Part shown: one piece after another, positions 33,728 through 45,900 of the stretch
Layout: every line of letters begins with the position of its first letter
Position numbering within the stretch: position 1 is the stretch's first letter
DNA from: Ampullaceana balthica
Taxonomy: Eukaryota > Mollusca > Gastropoda > Lymnaeidae
Direction of reading: 5' to 3'
Assembly (NCBI GenBank): GCA_944989445.1
Contig: CALYLW010000013.1
Span: forward strand, 1,026,566-1,090,565
Length of the DNA stretch: 64,000 bases
Translations under genes and position numbers: made by a program
The notes under the pieces: generated by a model
The model's input: only the letters and a program-made list of their open reading frames with translations
Databases searched by the model: none
What the model was told of the DNA's origin: nothing

Positions 33728-36076
33728 CTCAATAGCAAAAATAGCTTTAGATTGGTCAATCTTAGTGTATTCATTGTTCATTGTGATTAATTTGTCTCTT
33801 AATTCTAGATAAGCAGTTGGCATTAGTTAATAAAGTTAAAAGTAATGATATTATTATTCTACTAGGCAGGGTAACGTTGATTTAATAAAGTAATAAACTT
33901 CAGTAATTTAAAATTAAGTGGGGTATTTGAATATTTTTTTTTACCTGTCAGCTAAAACTGTGAATAGGCCATGCTTGATAATTTCATGTCAAATACTTTG
34001 AAATAAAATACTGTACTCGAATTTGAATGCGAAATTTCAAATTTCAGTAGATTAGCTTGTTTTCGAAAGTCATATCTGTTTTGAAAGTCTGTAACTGCAA
34101 AAACCTCATATGAGTTTCTAAAGTACCTCATTTTATGATGAACAACTGTTGTTTTTTTAATTCTAAAAAAATAAATATTTTTTTTACATAACATGGCTAC
34201 ATATTTGCTTCATTGCCTAAAATTTGCTCTCTCTTTTTGTTCGCTGGAAGTTCAATTTAAAATGTTAAGTTAAATCACCCTCAACGGATTCCATTAGTTC
34301 TCTGTTAGTAGCCTGTTAGTAGCCTGTTAGTAGCCTGTTAGTGGCCTCTGCAAATCATTTGTTTAGGACTACAAACTAAAAGTTTGTGCATTTTTTGGGC
34401 ATCATTGTTCCACGGTTCCAGATATCTAAAAAAAAATAATTGGAAAAGAAAAATATTTCATTGTGACTATCAAATTTCCTGGACCTTTTCGCGTGTTTAG
34501 CTATTTGTCTGCCCCTGTCAGTCTTTTTTATAGCTTTCAAATGAATCCCCATGGTATATTAACTCTTTTGTATCCTGTAGTCTGTTTAATGCTTTGCCTG
34601 TAAACGCGTTTAGATCTTCCAAACGGTATATGCACGTGTAAAATAATACGTAACAACGTTCCTGTGTACTAAAATTGTTAAAGTTCTTTGAACTCCTGTA
34701 TACTCTCCAGCCATTAAGAAGTATTAACCCACGTTTGGCCTCTGCAGCCTGCATTTATAGACCATCAGCTTTAAAGTTAAGGTCGTAAGTGTCGTAAGCA
34801 GATTCATTTTTTGTTCAGTAGGTTATTTACGTTAAAATAATATTTTTTGCGTTACAAGGACTACCCGTCACATCTCTATTCTGGTGTAATGTCCATGTCT
34901 AATTTAGGAAAGTTAATGCAAATATGTCAGACAGTCAGACACTGTCTCAATCTCGCTGCATCTATAGTAATCGCAAATTTTCATCTTTACGTTCGGGCAT
35001 TATATTTATTCAAGTAAGTCCATGTATGTTGTTGAAATTCTATTTTTTTTGTCATTGGAGTACCAATACAGCTATTTTCGCTTCTACGTGATGAGCGGCG
35101 AACAAACTTGAATCAATTATAGGTACAAGCGCATCAGTATTATATGCTTATTCTCCTTCAGCACCGTGATTTTTCAGTTCAGTTGCATTAGGATGAGAGG
35201 AATTTAGATTCGTCATGAAGTTTTGGCATTAGAATCGTTCATGTATTTTAAGATGGCTCCCTCTTTTCTTGTATTAATTTTAACTAGGCTTTTCTTTTTA
35301 AAAATTTAACTTTATTTAAACATTTAGCATGTTTAGAAGCTAATTACATTAATTACAAGATAAATGTCCCGCCCCAAACAAAGTGCTGCCCGAGGAATTC
35401 AATTGGTTAATTTTTTTTTAATTTATAGGGTTCAGTAATTTTTGCATCCACAATAGGAATGACTGACAAATTTGAAGAATTTATTAAGGCACAAGCAGAT
35501 CAGTTTCACGTTCTCATAGTACTTTAGGACTCTTTTGCTGTTCATTATCGTTAGTAGCAGAATAATTTTTATCTAGTAGCGCTTATAGTTTTGGTAATAG
35601 CTTTTCTTTATTTCTTTAATTAATAATTAATTTGGTTTTTATTTTATTTTGATAAAAAGCTCCACTTTAAAAAAATATTCTTAGAAGCTGATTAACGACG
35701 AGGAATTTGCCGCCCCTAACAAAGTGTCGCATGGGGCATTTACCCCCTTTATCCCCGCTCTCTACGCCATTGATATGGACAGTTCTGTAGTCATTCTTCA
35801 AAGATGATTCAACGGTTACAAGGTCTTTTTCTAAGACTAGGATGGTAGCACACTCAATTGCCACAAGTCACAAGTGCAATACTTGATAGTTATGGAATAA
35901 TTTCTGAATGCTCATCTGTATATTGATACTACAGAGAAATTCGAAACAAGAAATCAAGCCATGACCATTTTAAATAAAATGGAGGAGTTTGAATTTATGG
36001 TAATGTTATATTTGCGGAGTTAGCCTACTTGCTGGATGAATTTCCCAAAAGATGTTGATGAAAAGATTTAAAAGAA
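33728..36076. other. Intergenic, no supported gene
   Basis: AT-rich. A 12-bp repeat (TAGTAGCCTGTT) occurs four times near 34305-34345. Two related GC-richer patches (CCGCCCCAAACAAAGTG near 35370 and CCGCCCCTAACAAAGTG near 35710) may be scraps of old hAT elements. A 78-codon minus-strand frame at 34518-34754 matches nothing I recognise. Confidence 0.5.
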
Positions 36077-36184
36077 CGTAAAAAACAAGTTTTTTACTAT
36101 AAATCCTTTATATGCGAGACATAACTAAAAGAATGTTCATTATAATACGCAGCGCACGACAACCCAAAAATCCTAAATTGTAGT

Positions 36185-39100
36185 CAGTGGCGTAGTGAGG
36201 GGGGGGGGCAGGGGGACATATGTCCCCGGGCGCCACGTTAGGGGGCGCCAAAATGAGTATTAAAACTCATTATTTAATTTTATTTTGATGTCAACTAATG
36301 TATCCCAATTACGTTTGCAAGATTGAATTTTGGAGCTCCGAATATATCTTCATTACAAATCAGTTGGCAAGCATGATTTTGGCGCCCCCATTGAGCGTTA
36401 AGGGGTGCCATTCTACTCATAAATAAATGACAAATCCACAATGTAGGACTCTTGATGGCGATTAAAAAAATAAAACTGCGAGTTGCTGGGAGTGAGAGTG
36501 GGGGAGCAGTAAGAGACAAAGGCGATTCTATTAATAGAGCAGACAAAGACGACATTAAAAGCAACCAAAATGACCAAGACAAGAAAAAGGAGTGGCTTAA
36601 AGCAGTGGTTCTCAACCTGTGGTCTGTGGACTAGTGGTCCACGAAGATGTGCCTGGTGGTCCGCGAGCAAAGCATGAAATTTACGCACTGTATGAATCAT
36701 CGAGAAACTCTAGCAAGTAAAAGAATTAACGCAGACTTAAAATATATTTTTCATCTGGCCTAAATATTTAATTTTTTTTATCAAGGCTCGTCTATTAAAT
36801 TCTCGTTTCTTTGATTTCTTATGTTCGAGTATGAATCTTGAACAATAACAGTTACTGATGTGTACTGAAATTCGCTGGTTATCAGACTGTTTGAATTATG
36901 TGATGACGTAAGAGAGTTTGTTGTAGAAAAAACTCATAACGTGTTGATCATTTCAACCATAGCTTATGGGTTGCTGTTCTGGCTTACTTGGCTGAAACTT
37001 TTGAAGAACTCAATAAATTTAATTCAACTCGGCAAGGAAAGCAGACGCATTATATTACTCTCAGTGACAAAGTGTCTGCTTTTACGAAAAAGCTTGATCT
37101 TTGGAAAAGAAGATTATTTCAAGGTAACTTTGAGATGTTTGATCAATTATACGAAATCACCGAGAAACCAGAAAATGTTGAAATAAATAAACAACTGTTG
37201 ATAAATTTGATTTCTGGTAATATTCGATCAATGCAGGGCCAATTTTAATGCTACGTTAGTGATTGATAACGTTCAGTGGTTTTTTGTGGGTTGTCCCTCC
37301 TAATCTCACACACATTTTCTCATCAAATAAAATTACCAACATCGTAATGAAACCAATTCATTGAAATGTCTAGCGATACCACTTTGAATATGTTGCATGA
37401 GAAAGTGGACTTAATGAAATTTTGAAGTACTCCGAACTATCTCAGATAGCTTTTAAAATACTTTTACCCTTTGCAACTTTGTAAAAGTGGATTTTCTGCG
37501 TTGCTTACAATAAAAGCAAAACATCGTTCGTACTACATAAACTTATATAGCAGTCTTTTAATACAACCTACTGATTGTGACTTAAAGTTTTTTTATGGTT
37601 AGCAAGTAGAATTAAATCAGAAGACCATGAGACTAATATAAACGACATTTTTTTTTACAAAAGAAAGCCATACAATATTGTTTTGGAGCACGCAAAACGT
37701 AGCATATTAATATAGTTTTACTAACTAACATGTATACTACTTATAGCTAGCAAAAAACTTCTGTATAGAAGGAGCGTCTGCAACAGATAAGATATACACA
37801 GTATAATTATATTTAACTTTCCAGCTCGGCAGTAGCACAATTTTTAGTAGTGGTCCGTAGCTAAGTCACACGTTTTTCAAGTGGTCATTGAATCTCCCAA
37901 GGTTGAGAACCACTGGCTTAAAGAATGGTTAAATCGCGTCCCGTTGCTGCATGCTGTGACTCTTTTTAAAAAGAAATATCTTTCTTCCCCAATTCCACTG
38001 TGCGGGGAGTAAAGTGGGGGAGGAAGGGAAGCTCTCTCCTCACACGGGCTTGTGTCGGTATGTCAAAGCAAGTTGGACTCCTTTTATATGAAACATCAGA
38101 CACCACCTCTGTCTCCTATCTCTCTGTGATCAAGCTTGATCAGTATTATCCACTGTTAGAAAAACACTTAAAACGTGCCCGAGAAAATCCAGGTTCAGTA
38201 TCTTATTTATCACCGGAAATCCAAACTGAATCTAGCCACCTACTTTCATCGACTGTAATGAATCAGCTGTTGAGTGAAATCAGAAAAAAACAAGTACTAC
38301 GGTATCTTACTTGACTCAACACCCGATCTAAGACACCGGGAACAGCTTTCTCAAGTCATCAGATTTGTTGATGAGGATTTTCAAACTAAAAGAGAAACCA
38401 TCAAATAATCATTTTTAGGTTTTATCCAGATATATTCCAAAGACGCAGCAATCCTTGAATGAGTTATCGTATAGAAACTGGAATCTAATAACATACGTCT
38501 AGCCGACTATCGGTCACGATGAAATGAAAATGCTGCTGTAATGACAGGGCATATATCCGGCCTTCAACACCAAATATGTGCCAGAAATCACAGAGCATTG
38601 TTCATCAACTGTGACAACCACAGCTTAAACTTACCAAGAGTACACTCAGCTAAACAGGATCCAGTTATCACGTTTTTTGGAACAGTTCAAAGTATAAATT
38701 TTTGTTTTCTCTCGTTCAAAAGCTTGTTGGGAAAAATTATAAGAGTTGTGCCAATCACAATGAAGAGGGAGTCTGAAACACGTTGGAGTGCACGATCAGA
38801 GGCTGTTTTAAGCAATTTATGAAGGACTAGATAAACTAGTAGGGCTGTTGGAAAAATTATCAGAACATACAAATATGACGCCTGACTCCAGAAATGTTGC
38901 AGAAACTTTGCTGGCAGGTATATTAAACTTTAAATTCCTATTTTTGTTAAATTTCTGGAACATCATACTTTGGAAAATTGATCGAGTCCAGAAACGGTTG
39001 CAGAATCCTACTGTGAATTTCAAGGAAGCAGCATCTGATCTTGAATCGCTTGAGCAAGAAATTGTCAACGTTCGTGATAATTTGAGCTAGGTTGCGGTAG

Positions 39101-40007
39101 ACAATGGAAAGGAAGACGCACAACTTGGAGAATCGAGGTTGACAGAAGGATTAGACGACATCGGAGGAAGCCTGTAGAATTAACAAGAGATGCAGGACTT
39201 TCATAAGAAGAAGAAATTGCACGTGATATGAACAGCGTCATTGATAGACTACAACAGGTGTTTACGTCTAAAAAATCTAAACAACAAATTTGGATTTTTA
39301 CTAGACGTCAAAACTCTTCTTGCTGAGACAAAAGTCGATACACTTCGTTAAAATTGCTTAGATTTTGCTAATTTATACGACACTGACGTCAATGGTCACG
39401 AATTGTGCACAGAAATCAGAGACTGAAAAATGCTGCTCAGTACCTGGACTGAAGTTCTATCGGAAACTTCTTTGGATCTTCTTGGTTTTATTGTTTCATA
39501 TGGAGATGACGTATTTCCGAATCTGCGCATTTCACCTAAAATAATTCTAACATATGCTGTTTCAACTGAAAGCTGTGAGCGGTCCTTCAGCAAACTGACG
39601 GTTATTTTGTCTTATTTACGTGCCTCAATGGGACAAGATCGTCTGAGTGATCTTGTACTCCTTAGCATCGAAAGAGAAACACTTGAGAATATTAATTTTG
39701 ACAACGTGATTGACGAGTTTCAAATCAAGGAGAATCAATTTTTTGTAGTCTATGTCTAATTGTATAATTAGTATAGTATTTTTTTTCAAATAAATTGTTT
39801 ACAATCGTATAGAGAATTATTAGTCTGTATTCTATTTCATTAAAATACCAGAAGCTTCAAAAATGAACCATATATATAATTATTATAAACCGTAACATTT
39901 CAAATTTTCATTGGGGGCTCATTGAGCCCCCATAATCTTTCGGTCAGACAAGGGGCGCTGATTTTGTGTCATGTCCCCGGGCGCACATGACCCTAGCTAC
40001 GCCACTG
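36185..40007 (+). mobile_element. ZMYM1-like hAT transposon, inactive
   Basis: Termini CAGTGGCGTAG and (other strand) CAGTGGCGTAGCTAGGG; perfect 8-bp target duplication ATTGTAGT at 36177-36184 and 40008-40015. Plus-strand transposase fragments follow hAT order. At 38000-38314 is an NPGSVSYLSPEIQ segment typical of the DUF4371/ZMYM1 class, at 38541-38822 FINCDNHSLNL and ETRWSAR, and at 39430-39759 the C-terminal hAT dimerisation region with CERSFSKL and LRASM. Stops and frameshifts separate the pieces, so it cannot encode a working transposase. A second hAT is inserted at 36603-37915. Confidence 0.93.
36603..37915 (+). mobile_element. hAT transposon nested inside another hAT
   Basis: Ends CAGTGGTTCTCAACCTGTGG and (other strand) CAGTGGTTCTCAACCTTGGG; perfect 8-bp duplication GCTTAAAG at 36595-36602 and 37916-37923. 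The frame at 36988-37248 (FEELNKFNST..., ITLSDKVSAF, KLDLWKRRLFQGNFEMF) resembles SCAND3/ZBED5-type hAT transposases. Further on (about 37470-37550) a decayed CKSGFSALLTIKAKHR segment matches the C-terminal dimerisation motif. It also contains a LINE/SINE 3'-end scrap at about 37765-37791 (GAAGGAGCGTCTG). Confidence 0.9.
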
Positions 40008-40029
40008 ATTGTAGTTACGTCTCGTAAAA

Positions 40030-41245
40030 CAGTGATTCTCAAAGTGGCGGTCCGTGGCCCATCAGCTGCCGGTCCGCGGAATTTATCAAGAAATGAAAAA
40101 GAAATCTAATTATAATCCTTTAGGTTTTCTTAAGTTTGAGAACCAATGAGAGAATGTATAACATTGTCAACCCGCGTCGTTTGATATCAGCATATTATAT
40201 TTTAAGGATGACTTTAAGGAAGAGTATTTATGTTCTACTTCATTACAAACTAATACAACTAGTTCTGAAATATTCAAGGCCATTCACGATTACATTGTTG
40301 GCAAATGTCAGATAGAATTTAAATATTGTGTTGGTGTGTGTACGGATGGTGCTGCGGCCATGTCTGAGCGGTGTTCCGGAGTTGTCATCTATTTAAAGGC
40401 AAATGCTTTAAATTCAAGATTATTTACTGCATTATGTTACGAAATGGCTTCGAAACACAAACTTACTGAATGCTGATATGCGTTGGTTGTCTCGAGGCAA
40501 AGTACTGTCATGAATTGTTGAATTGCGAAGAGAGCTCGACCAGTTTATACAGCAGAAAAAGGCAGATTGGTCTCAACTATTTCGAAATGTAAATTAGACA
40601 GCCAAATTGGCTGACTTGGCTGATATTTTTTCCATTTTTAATGAGCTCAATATCTCCGTGCAAGAAAGGATGGCTTCATTATTTACAATGGCAGACAAGA
40701 TTGATGGACAGAAACGCAAGATAGCAGCAAGGAAGAGTCAAATGTCAGCAGATTGTTTCGATATGTTTCACAATTTGGCAACAACTATTGATAGATGAGC
40801 ATCTTGATGTTCCATCTTTACAAAAATTCATCATTGAGCACTTGACAAAATTATTTGACAGTGTTGAGTTCTACTTTCCAACAGAAGATGACCCACGGAG
40901 AGGTAATGGATGGTAAGCAATCCATTTATTCCTTTGAAGGCTGAGTTGTCTGTAACTGGAATATAACTTGCTGGAGTTAGCTGCGGATGCAGGTTTAAAA
41001 ATGAATTTTGGAACTTTGACATCTCTTGCATCCTTTTGGATTCACTTGCCGAAATTGCTCTCAAGGCTCTTCTTCCATTTCCTTCATCTTACCTACGTGG
41101 GACTGGTTTTTCAACAATGAGCCTTAATAAGACAAAGTACATGAACAGTGTGGATGTTTGTTCTCAATTGCGAGTAGCATTGTCCTCAATCGAGCCACGA
41201 CTTGATAAATTTGCAACAAATAAGCAGGGTCACCTGAGCCATTAG
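40030..41245 (+). mobile_element. SCAND3/ZBED5-like hAT remnant
   Basis: Left end CAGTGATTCTCAAAGTGG; no right terminus found. Coding traces on the plus strand include a catalytic-core-like VGVCTDGAAAMSER (about 40330-40375), LNISVQERMASLF at 40607-40798, and a C-terminal segment at 41036-41245 (ALKALLPFPSSYLRGTGFS, SQLRVALSSIEPRL) typical of this hAT clade. Frames are interrupted. Confidence 0.85.
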
Positions 41246-41271
41246 TTTAAGTTAAACTTTGAGCACTAAAA

Positions 41272-41618
41272 ACGTTGGGCGGGCGCTTATGAGGTTTTAC
41301 ATATGCATTTCATTCATTCTCTCACTTATAGATATCTTTTTTTGCCTTCTTAATTATAAATCTTTAATTTTTATACCAAACACCCGCCCCACGTTTTTAG
41401 TCATATTATATAGGCTATGAATGTTACTTGAACTTATTCGTTTTAAATTATTTTCTTCTTTTTAGTACACTTATAAAAACGTGGTTTTTACAAATCTTTT
41501 TTTACCTCTATTTATTTTATTCTTTTTAGTCCACCTACAAAAACGTGGATTTTAAAAATATTTTTTTACCTCTATTTTTTTCAAATACCAAACACCTCAT
41601 AAGCGCCCGCCCAACGTT
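41272..41618. mobile_element. MITE with AACGTTGGGCGGGCGCTTAT termini
   Basis: Inverted ends ACGTTGGGCGGGCGCTTAT at 41272 and its complement ending at 41618, about 347 bp. Internal blocks AAAACGTGG recur. Followed by TTTTTACA-like sequence on the other strand, so the true right end may extend to about 41632. Confidence 0.75.
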
Positions 41619-42008
41619 GTAAAAACACGGTGATGTGGTCACGGGGTGAACTCATGGATGATGAATGATGGATGTCAACAAAAGCAGACGGTACAGATGC
41701 TTATCTTATATATAGTTAAACTAAAAAGCGCAATAATTTAATAACGGTACATTCGATCGATCTGAAATTTTGATAATGATACAATGCATTGTAGTCCAAG
41801 GTAAAATTTTGAGATCTCTAGGACCATCAGAAGTGGTTTAATTTTACGTTGGCAGATTTGAAAAATTGTGGACAGACAAACAAATCCACATGAACGAAAG
41901 CGAGTTAATAAAACGTGGTTAAAAAAATAAAAACAAAAGGAAAAAAAATAATAATTTGGAAATATAGTATCGTCGAGACGAGAATCGGAGAAAGTCTATA
42001 GGTCAGGT

Positions 42009-42965
42009 CAGGGTTGCCATATTGGCCTTTTTAAGGCCAAATTCTCAAAATTTGGCCTTTTTTAAGAGGGTTTGGCCTTAAGATTTTTGTTTGGCCTTTT
42101 GGCCTTTTTTTGGCCTTTTTCTTTAAAAAAAATTAAAATATATAAAATATATATAAAAATAATCCTTATCACAACAAAACAACAACAACAACACAAAAAA
42201 AATAATTAAAAAAAAATAAATCGCCAATAAGTCAATAACCTTATTAATTATTTTCTTTTTTTTGAATAGCTTACGTGTATGTTAGACATTAAAAAGTTTT
42301 TAAAAAGTTTAATGAAGAGGCCTATTAAGACAAAGCCAGATATAGAATGCAGCTCACACTTTTAGACGCTATTTTTAGAGACAAGGCTGAGCTTTTGTTT
42401 ACAAATAAATGCAGTAAGGACTTTGTCATGTCACCAAGAATAGTTGATGACTTGACATCTGATAAAGTTTATAATAATACTGCAAATAGCAGTCTAGAGG
42501 AAAAGGATGACCTGAAGCTTTTCTTTCAAATTTTTATGTTATAATCATAGTCTATTTATTTTGTGAGTACAATCATACATACGATACGAACATTGGCATT
42601 TACACATTTATTATCCTTTTTCTCCTGGTTCTACCTTCATTTTAAATAGTTAACTAATTTTCAGCCGTTATGAGCCGTCCATAAATGACGTCACGCGATT
42701 TTTACAGATTTTTCAATATATTTTCACCCCCCCACCCCTCGTCACACGTAATCAAGAGCTAGACCCTTTCCAATATGACGTCACAGTTCTTAAAAGCACT
42801 CTCCCCCTCGTCATACATCGCCACAAATCTGTGACCCCCTCCCGCCCCCTAGGTGCGTGACGTCATTTTTGTTGACATTTTTCATGTAACATAAGTTTGG
42901 CCTTTTTTTGGCCTTTTTTGGCTGTCAGTTTGGCCTTTTACCCAAATTACAATCTGGCAACCCTG
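42009..42965. mobile_element. hAT-type MITE just upstream of the FAM151 start codon
   Basis: Ends CAGGGTTGCCATATTGG and (other strand) CAGGGTTGCCAGATTG, with a perfect 8-bp duplication GGTCAGGT at 42001-42008 and 42966-42973. The subterminal sequence is rich in TTTGGCCTTTT. A truncated GCCGTCCATAAATGACGTCA MITE lies inside at about 42674-42868. No transposase. Its right end is 15 bp before the ATG at 42981. Confidence 0.92.
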
Positions 42966-42980
42966 GGTCAGGTGATCTTA

Positions 42981-45900
42981 ATGGATAAAGATGGCAGCCC
43001 CCTGGTGAAATATGAAAAGATAACAGTGATTCCTGAATTTGACAACCGACACAGAAATTGTGATAAAATGCGTGTCCCTAAAGAAAAATCATCAATTATT
43101 TTCCCTCCAATGCCAAGACATTTTAAAAAGTGTTTGATAGCTCAAATTGTTGGAGGATTTCTCGTACTATACATTTATTATACTTTAAATGGAGGTATGC
43201 ATTTTCAAATGTCGAAGTCTCTGCTACTGCTAGTCGTAACAATACGAACTTTTTTTATTGCTACGACTAGTCGTAGCAGTAGCCAATTATCAACTATTAC
43301 GACCAAATTTTATTTTTTAATTATGCTAATACTAATACAAATACAAAACATAAGTTCTCATAAAATCATAATAAAATTTCATGATTACTGGGCAAGCCGA
43401 TTAATTAATGAATTTTAAAGGTAAAAAAACTTGATTGGTATCAATTTTAATTTAAGTAAATTTAACAACAAATAGTTATAACTTTAAAAAAAATCTTTAC
43501 ATAACATGAGTCTTTCTAGATGAATGGATAGGCGGATGGATGATGGATTGACGCTAATACTGAGTTGTGGTTCGATCCCAGTGACAGCAAATTTTAAAAT
43601 TAAATTTTAATTTATATTTTTAAAACCACTAAGAGGGTGCTGGTATTTAGAATTTTTGTACTGCTTATTCTGAAAAGCGGAGGCTTTGATTAAATATATT
43701 TAAATAAATTAAGATTTTAGAATTATACACACATAATGAAGCCCAGATCTATTAATATTGTATTATTATATAAATATATGCGTATAAAATATTATGAAGA
43801 GTTTGTTAAGATATTATAGCTGTAACCAGTTGGTTTTATATTTATGTATGTATTGTAGGCGTTCTCACATATCACAAACATAAGTGCAATAAATCTTGAA
43901 ATACTATTGTCAACAAAATAACTTTAATATGGACACTATATACAGAAATATCAAATTGAGGTTACACTTCGTGGAAACATCATCACTACATTCTAGCCAT
44001 CTTGAATAACACTCTAGAACCCTCTTCCTGCGCTTTCACTCACGTGACCTCTCCATCATCCAACTTGTGATTCACACGTGACATTCACCCCATCCTTCAA
44101 AAAAAAATGTTTATGAAATAAAACATTTTTGGTCTTAATACAATAAAATTCAATTATATTCATCATCATTGGACAGTATTGGACACTCACTACTTTACAC
44201 ACAATATCTAGACATGAAAATCAAGAAGAAAAAAATCTGTAGGACTGCGTCTACCTGTACAGAGAAAATGAAACTGAAATTTAAACACATTTGTAATTTT
44301 GTGTAACTAAGACAACATTTAATAATCAATATTCATAAAATTAAGTATATTATCCAATGGAATTCACACATTGCTTCTTTTCCTTTGTTCTGCAAATAAT
44401 AATGCTAATAATAAAACAGTCTCTGGTGTTATTGTTTATGAATGTACAGAATGTCTGTATTTATTGTCATTCTACTTAATATGTCTGCAACCACATTTGT
44501 CTTTTTCTTTAACAGGTTTAATGTCAAATTTAATTTATATAAATGATTTACCCAACAACATCTCAACAGGTACAAAAGTTAGGTTATTTGCTGATGATTG
44601 TATAATCTATAGAACAATTAAATCAGAACAAGATAGCAAAATTTTACAAAAAGACTTAGATGAATTGATAAAATGGGAAACTAACTGGAGTATGTCTTTC
44701 CACCCAGAAAAGTGTCAACTGTTAAGAGTAACAAAGAAAAAGAAACAAATAAATTCAAAATATTACATTCATGGAAAAGAACTGACCCAAACTAAAGATG
44801 CAAAATACTTAGGAGTCTTAATAAATGAGAAACTATCATGGAATCCCCATGTCAATGAAGTTATTAAAAAATCAAACAAAACCTTAGGCTTTATAAAAGG
44901 GAACTTTAACAAATGTAATAGAGATATAAAACTAAAATGCTACCTCACTTTGGTGAGACCTGTACTAGAATATGCATCTTCTGTATGGGACCCATCCACC
45001 AAAGAAAACATTGATAAACTAGAACAAATTCAAAAAAGAGCTGCCAGATTCATTACTGGAGAATATTCGAAACTGACAAGAATAACACCATTAGTTAAAT
45101 CATTAAACCTTGAAACACTAGAGGATAGAAGAACCAAGAGCAAAGTAGTAATCATACATAAGCAATTAATTCTAATTTAGAAATACAACACAAAGATAAC
45201 TTAATACAACCCTCAGATAGACATAAGGATAAAAACACCTTTCTTATTCCGTATGCAAGAACAAACACATACAAGTTTTCCTTCTTCCCGTCCGGAATTC
45301 GGGCGTGGAATGGGTTGCCTGAAGAATCCAGGAAAACCAACACTTTATCAACATTTAAATCTCTAATAAAAATGCAGGGCTAAACACAAACCATAGATAA
45401 GCGTAGGACGCAATAATCTTCTGTATAGAAGGAGCGTCTGTAAACAGATAAGATAAGATAAGATAAATTTGTAGTTGGCTGATAGCATAGCATAGTTCAA
45501 AGATAGTCATTCTTCAGCTGACTAGTATGAATTTAAACCGATGGGCTTTCAATTCTTCTTCAGCCTATTAAATCTCTATACATATAAGACGCATTTGTTG
45601 TCTGTCTGTTCCCTAACTCAAGATCCAGACAACCAAATAACGTGAAATTTGGTACACGTACACAAAATTATACCGGAAAGGTTATTAAACAGGTTTCGTT
45701 CCATATATATAAGATACTGGGGGCCGGGGGCCGAAAATGTAGTTTTTCCTTATATGAGATATATAAAATAAAAATTATTGAAAATTAAGACGTAAAATAA
45801 TGACGCAAAATAATAAACATTTTGGTGTCGAGATTAACAAGAAGGCGACTATCGCCATAAAATAATTGTTTTGTTGTTGTTGCTTTTGTTGTTGTAGTTG

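Larger units (their letters stand above)
36077..41910 (-). mobile_element. ~500-bp DNA repeat, copy 3, split by hAT insertions
   Basis: Pieces of the repeat seen at 28421-28918 appear in order and in the same orientation as copy 2: 36077-36184 (CGTAAAAAACAAG to ATTGTAGT), 40016-40029 (after the duplicated ATTGTAGT) and about 41722-41910 (CAATAATTTAATAACGGTAC to CGAGTTAATA). The gaps are filled by the hAT element 36185-40007 and by a second hAT plus a MITE (40030-41721). Confidence 0.75.

Noticed and set aside
34518..34754. 78-codon minus-strand frame
   Set aside because: No recognisable domain, no splice or neighbour support; left as unassigned.
40030..41245. A host ZBED5/SCAND3-like gene
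   Set aside because: The frame is broken many times and the left end is a hAT terminus.
44514..45180. Reverse transcriptase as pol of the LTR element
   Set aside because: It lies on the opposite strand, has non-LTR-type motifs, and carries a LINE 3' tail.
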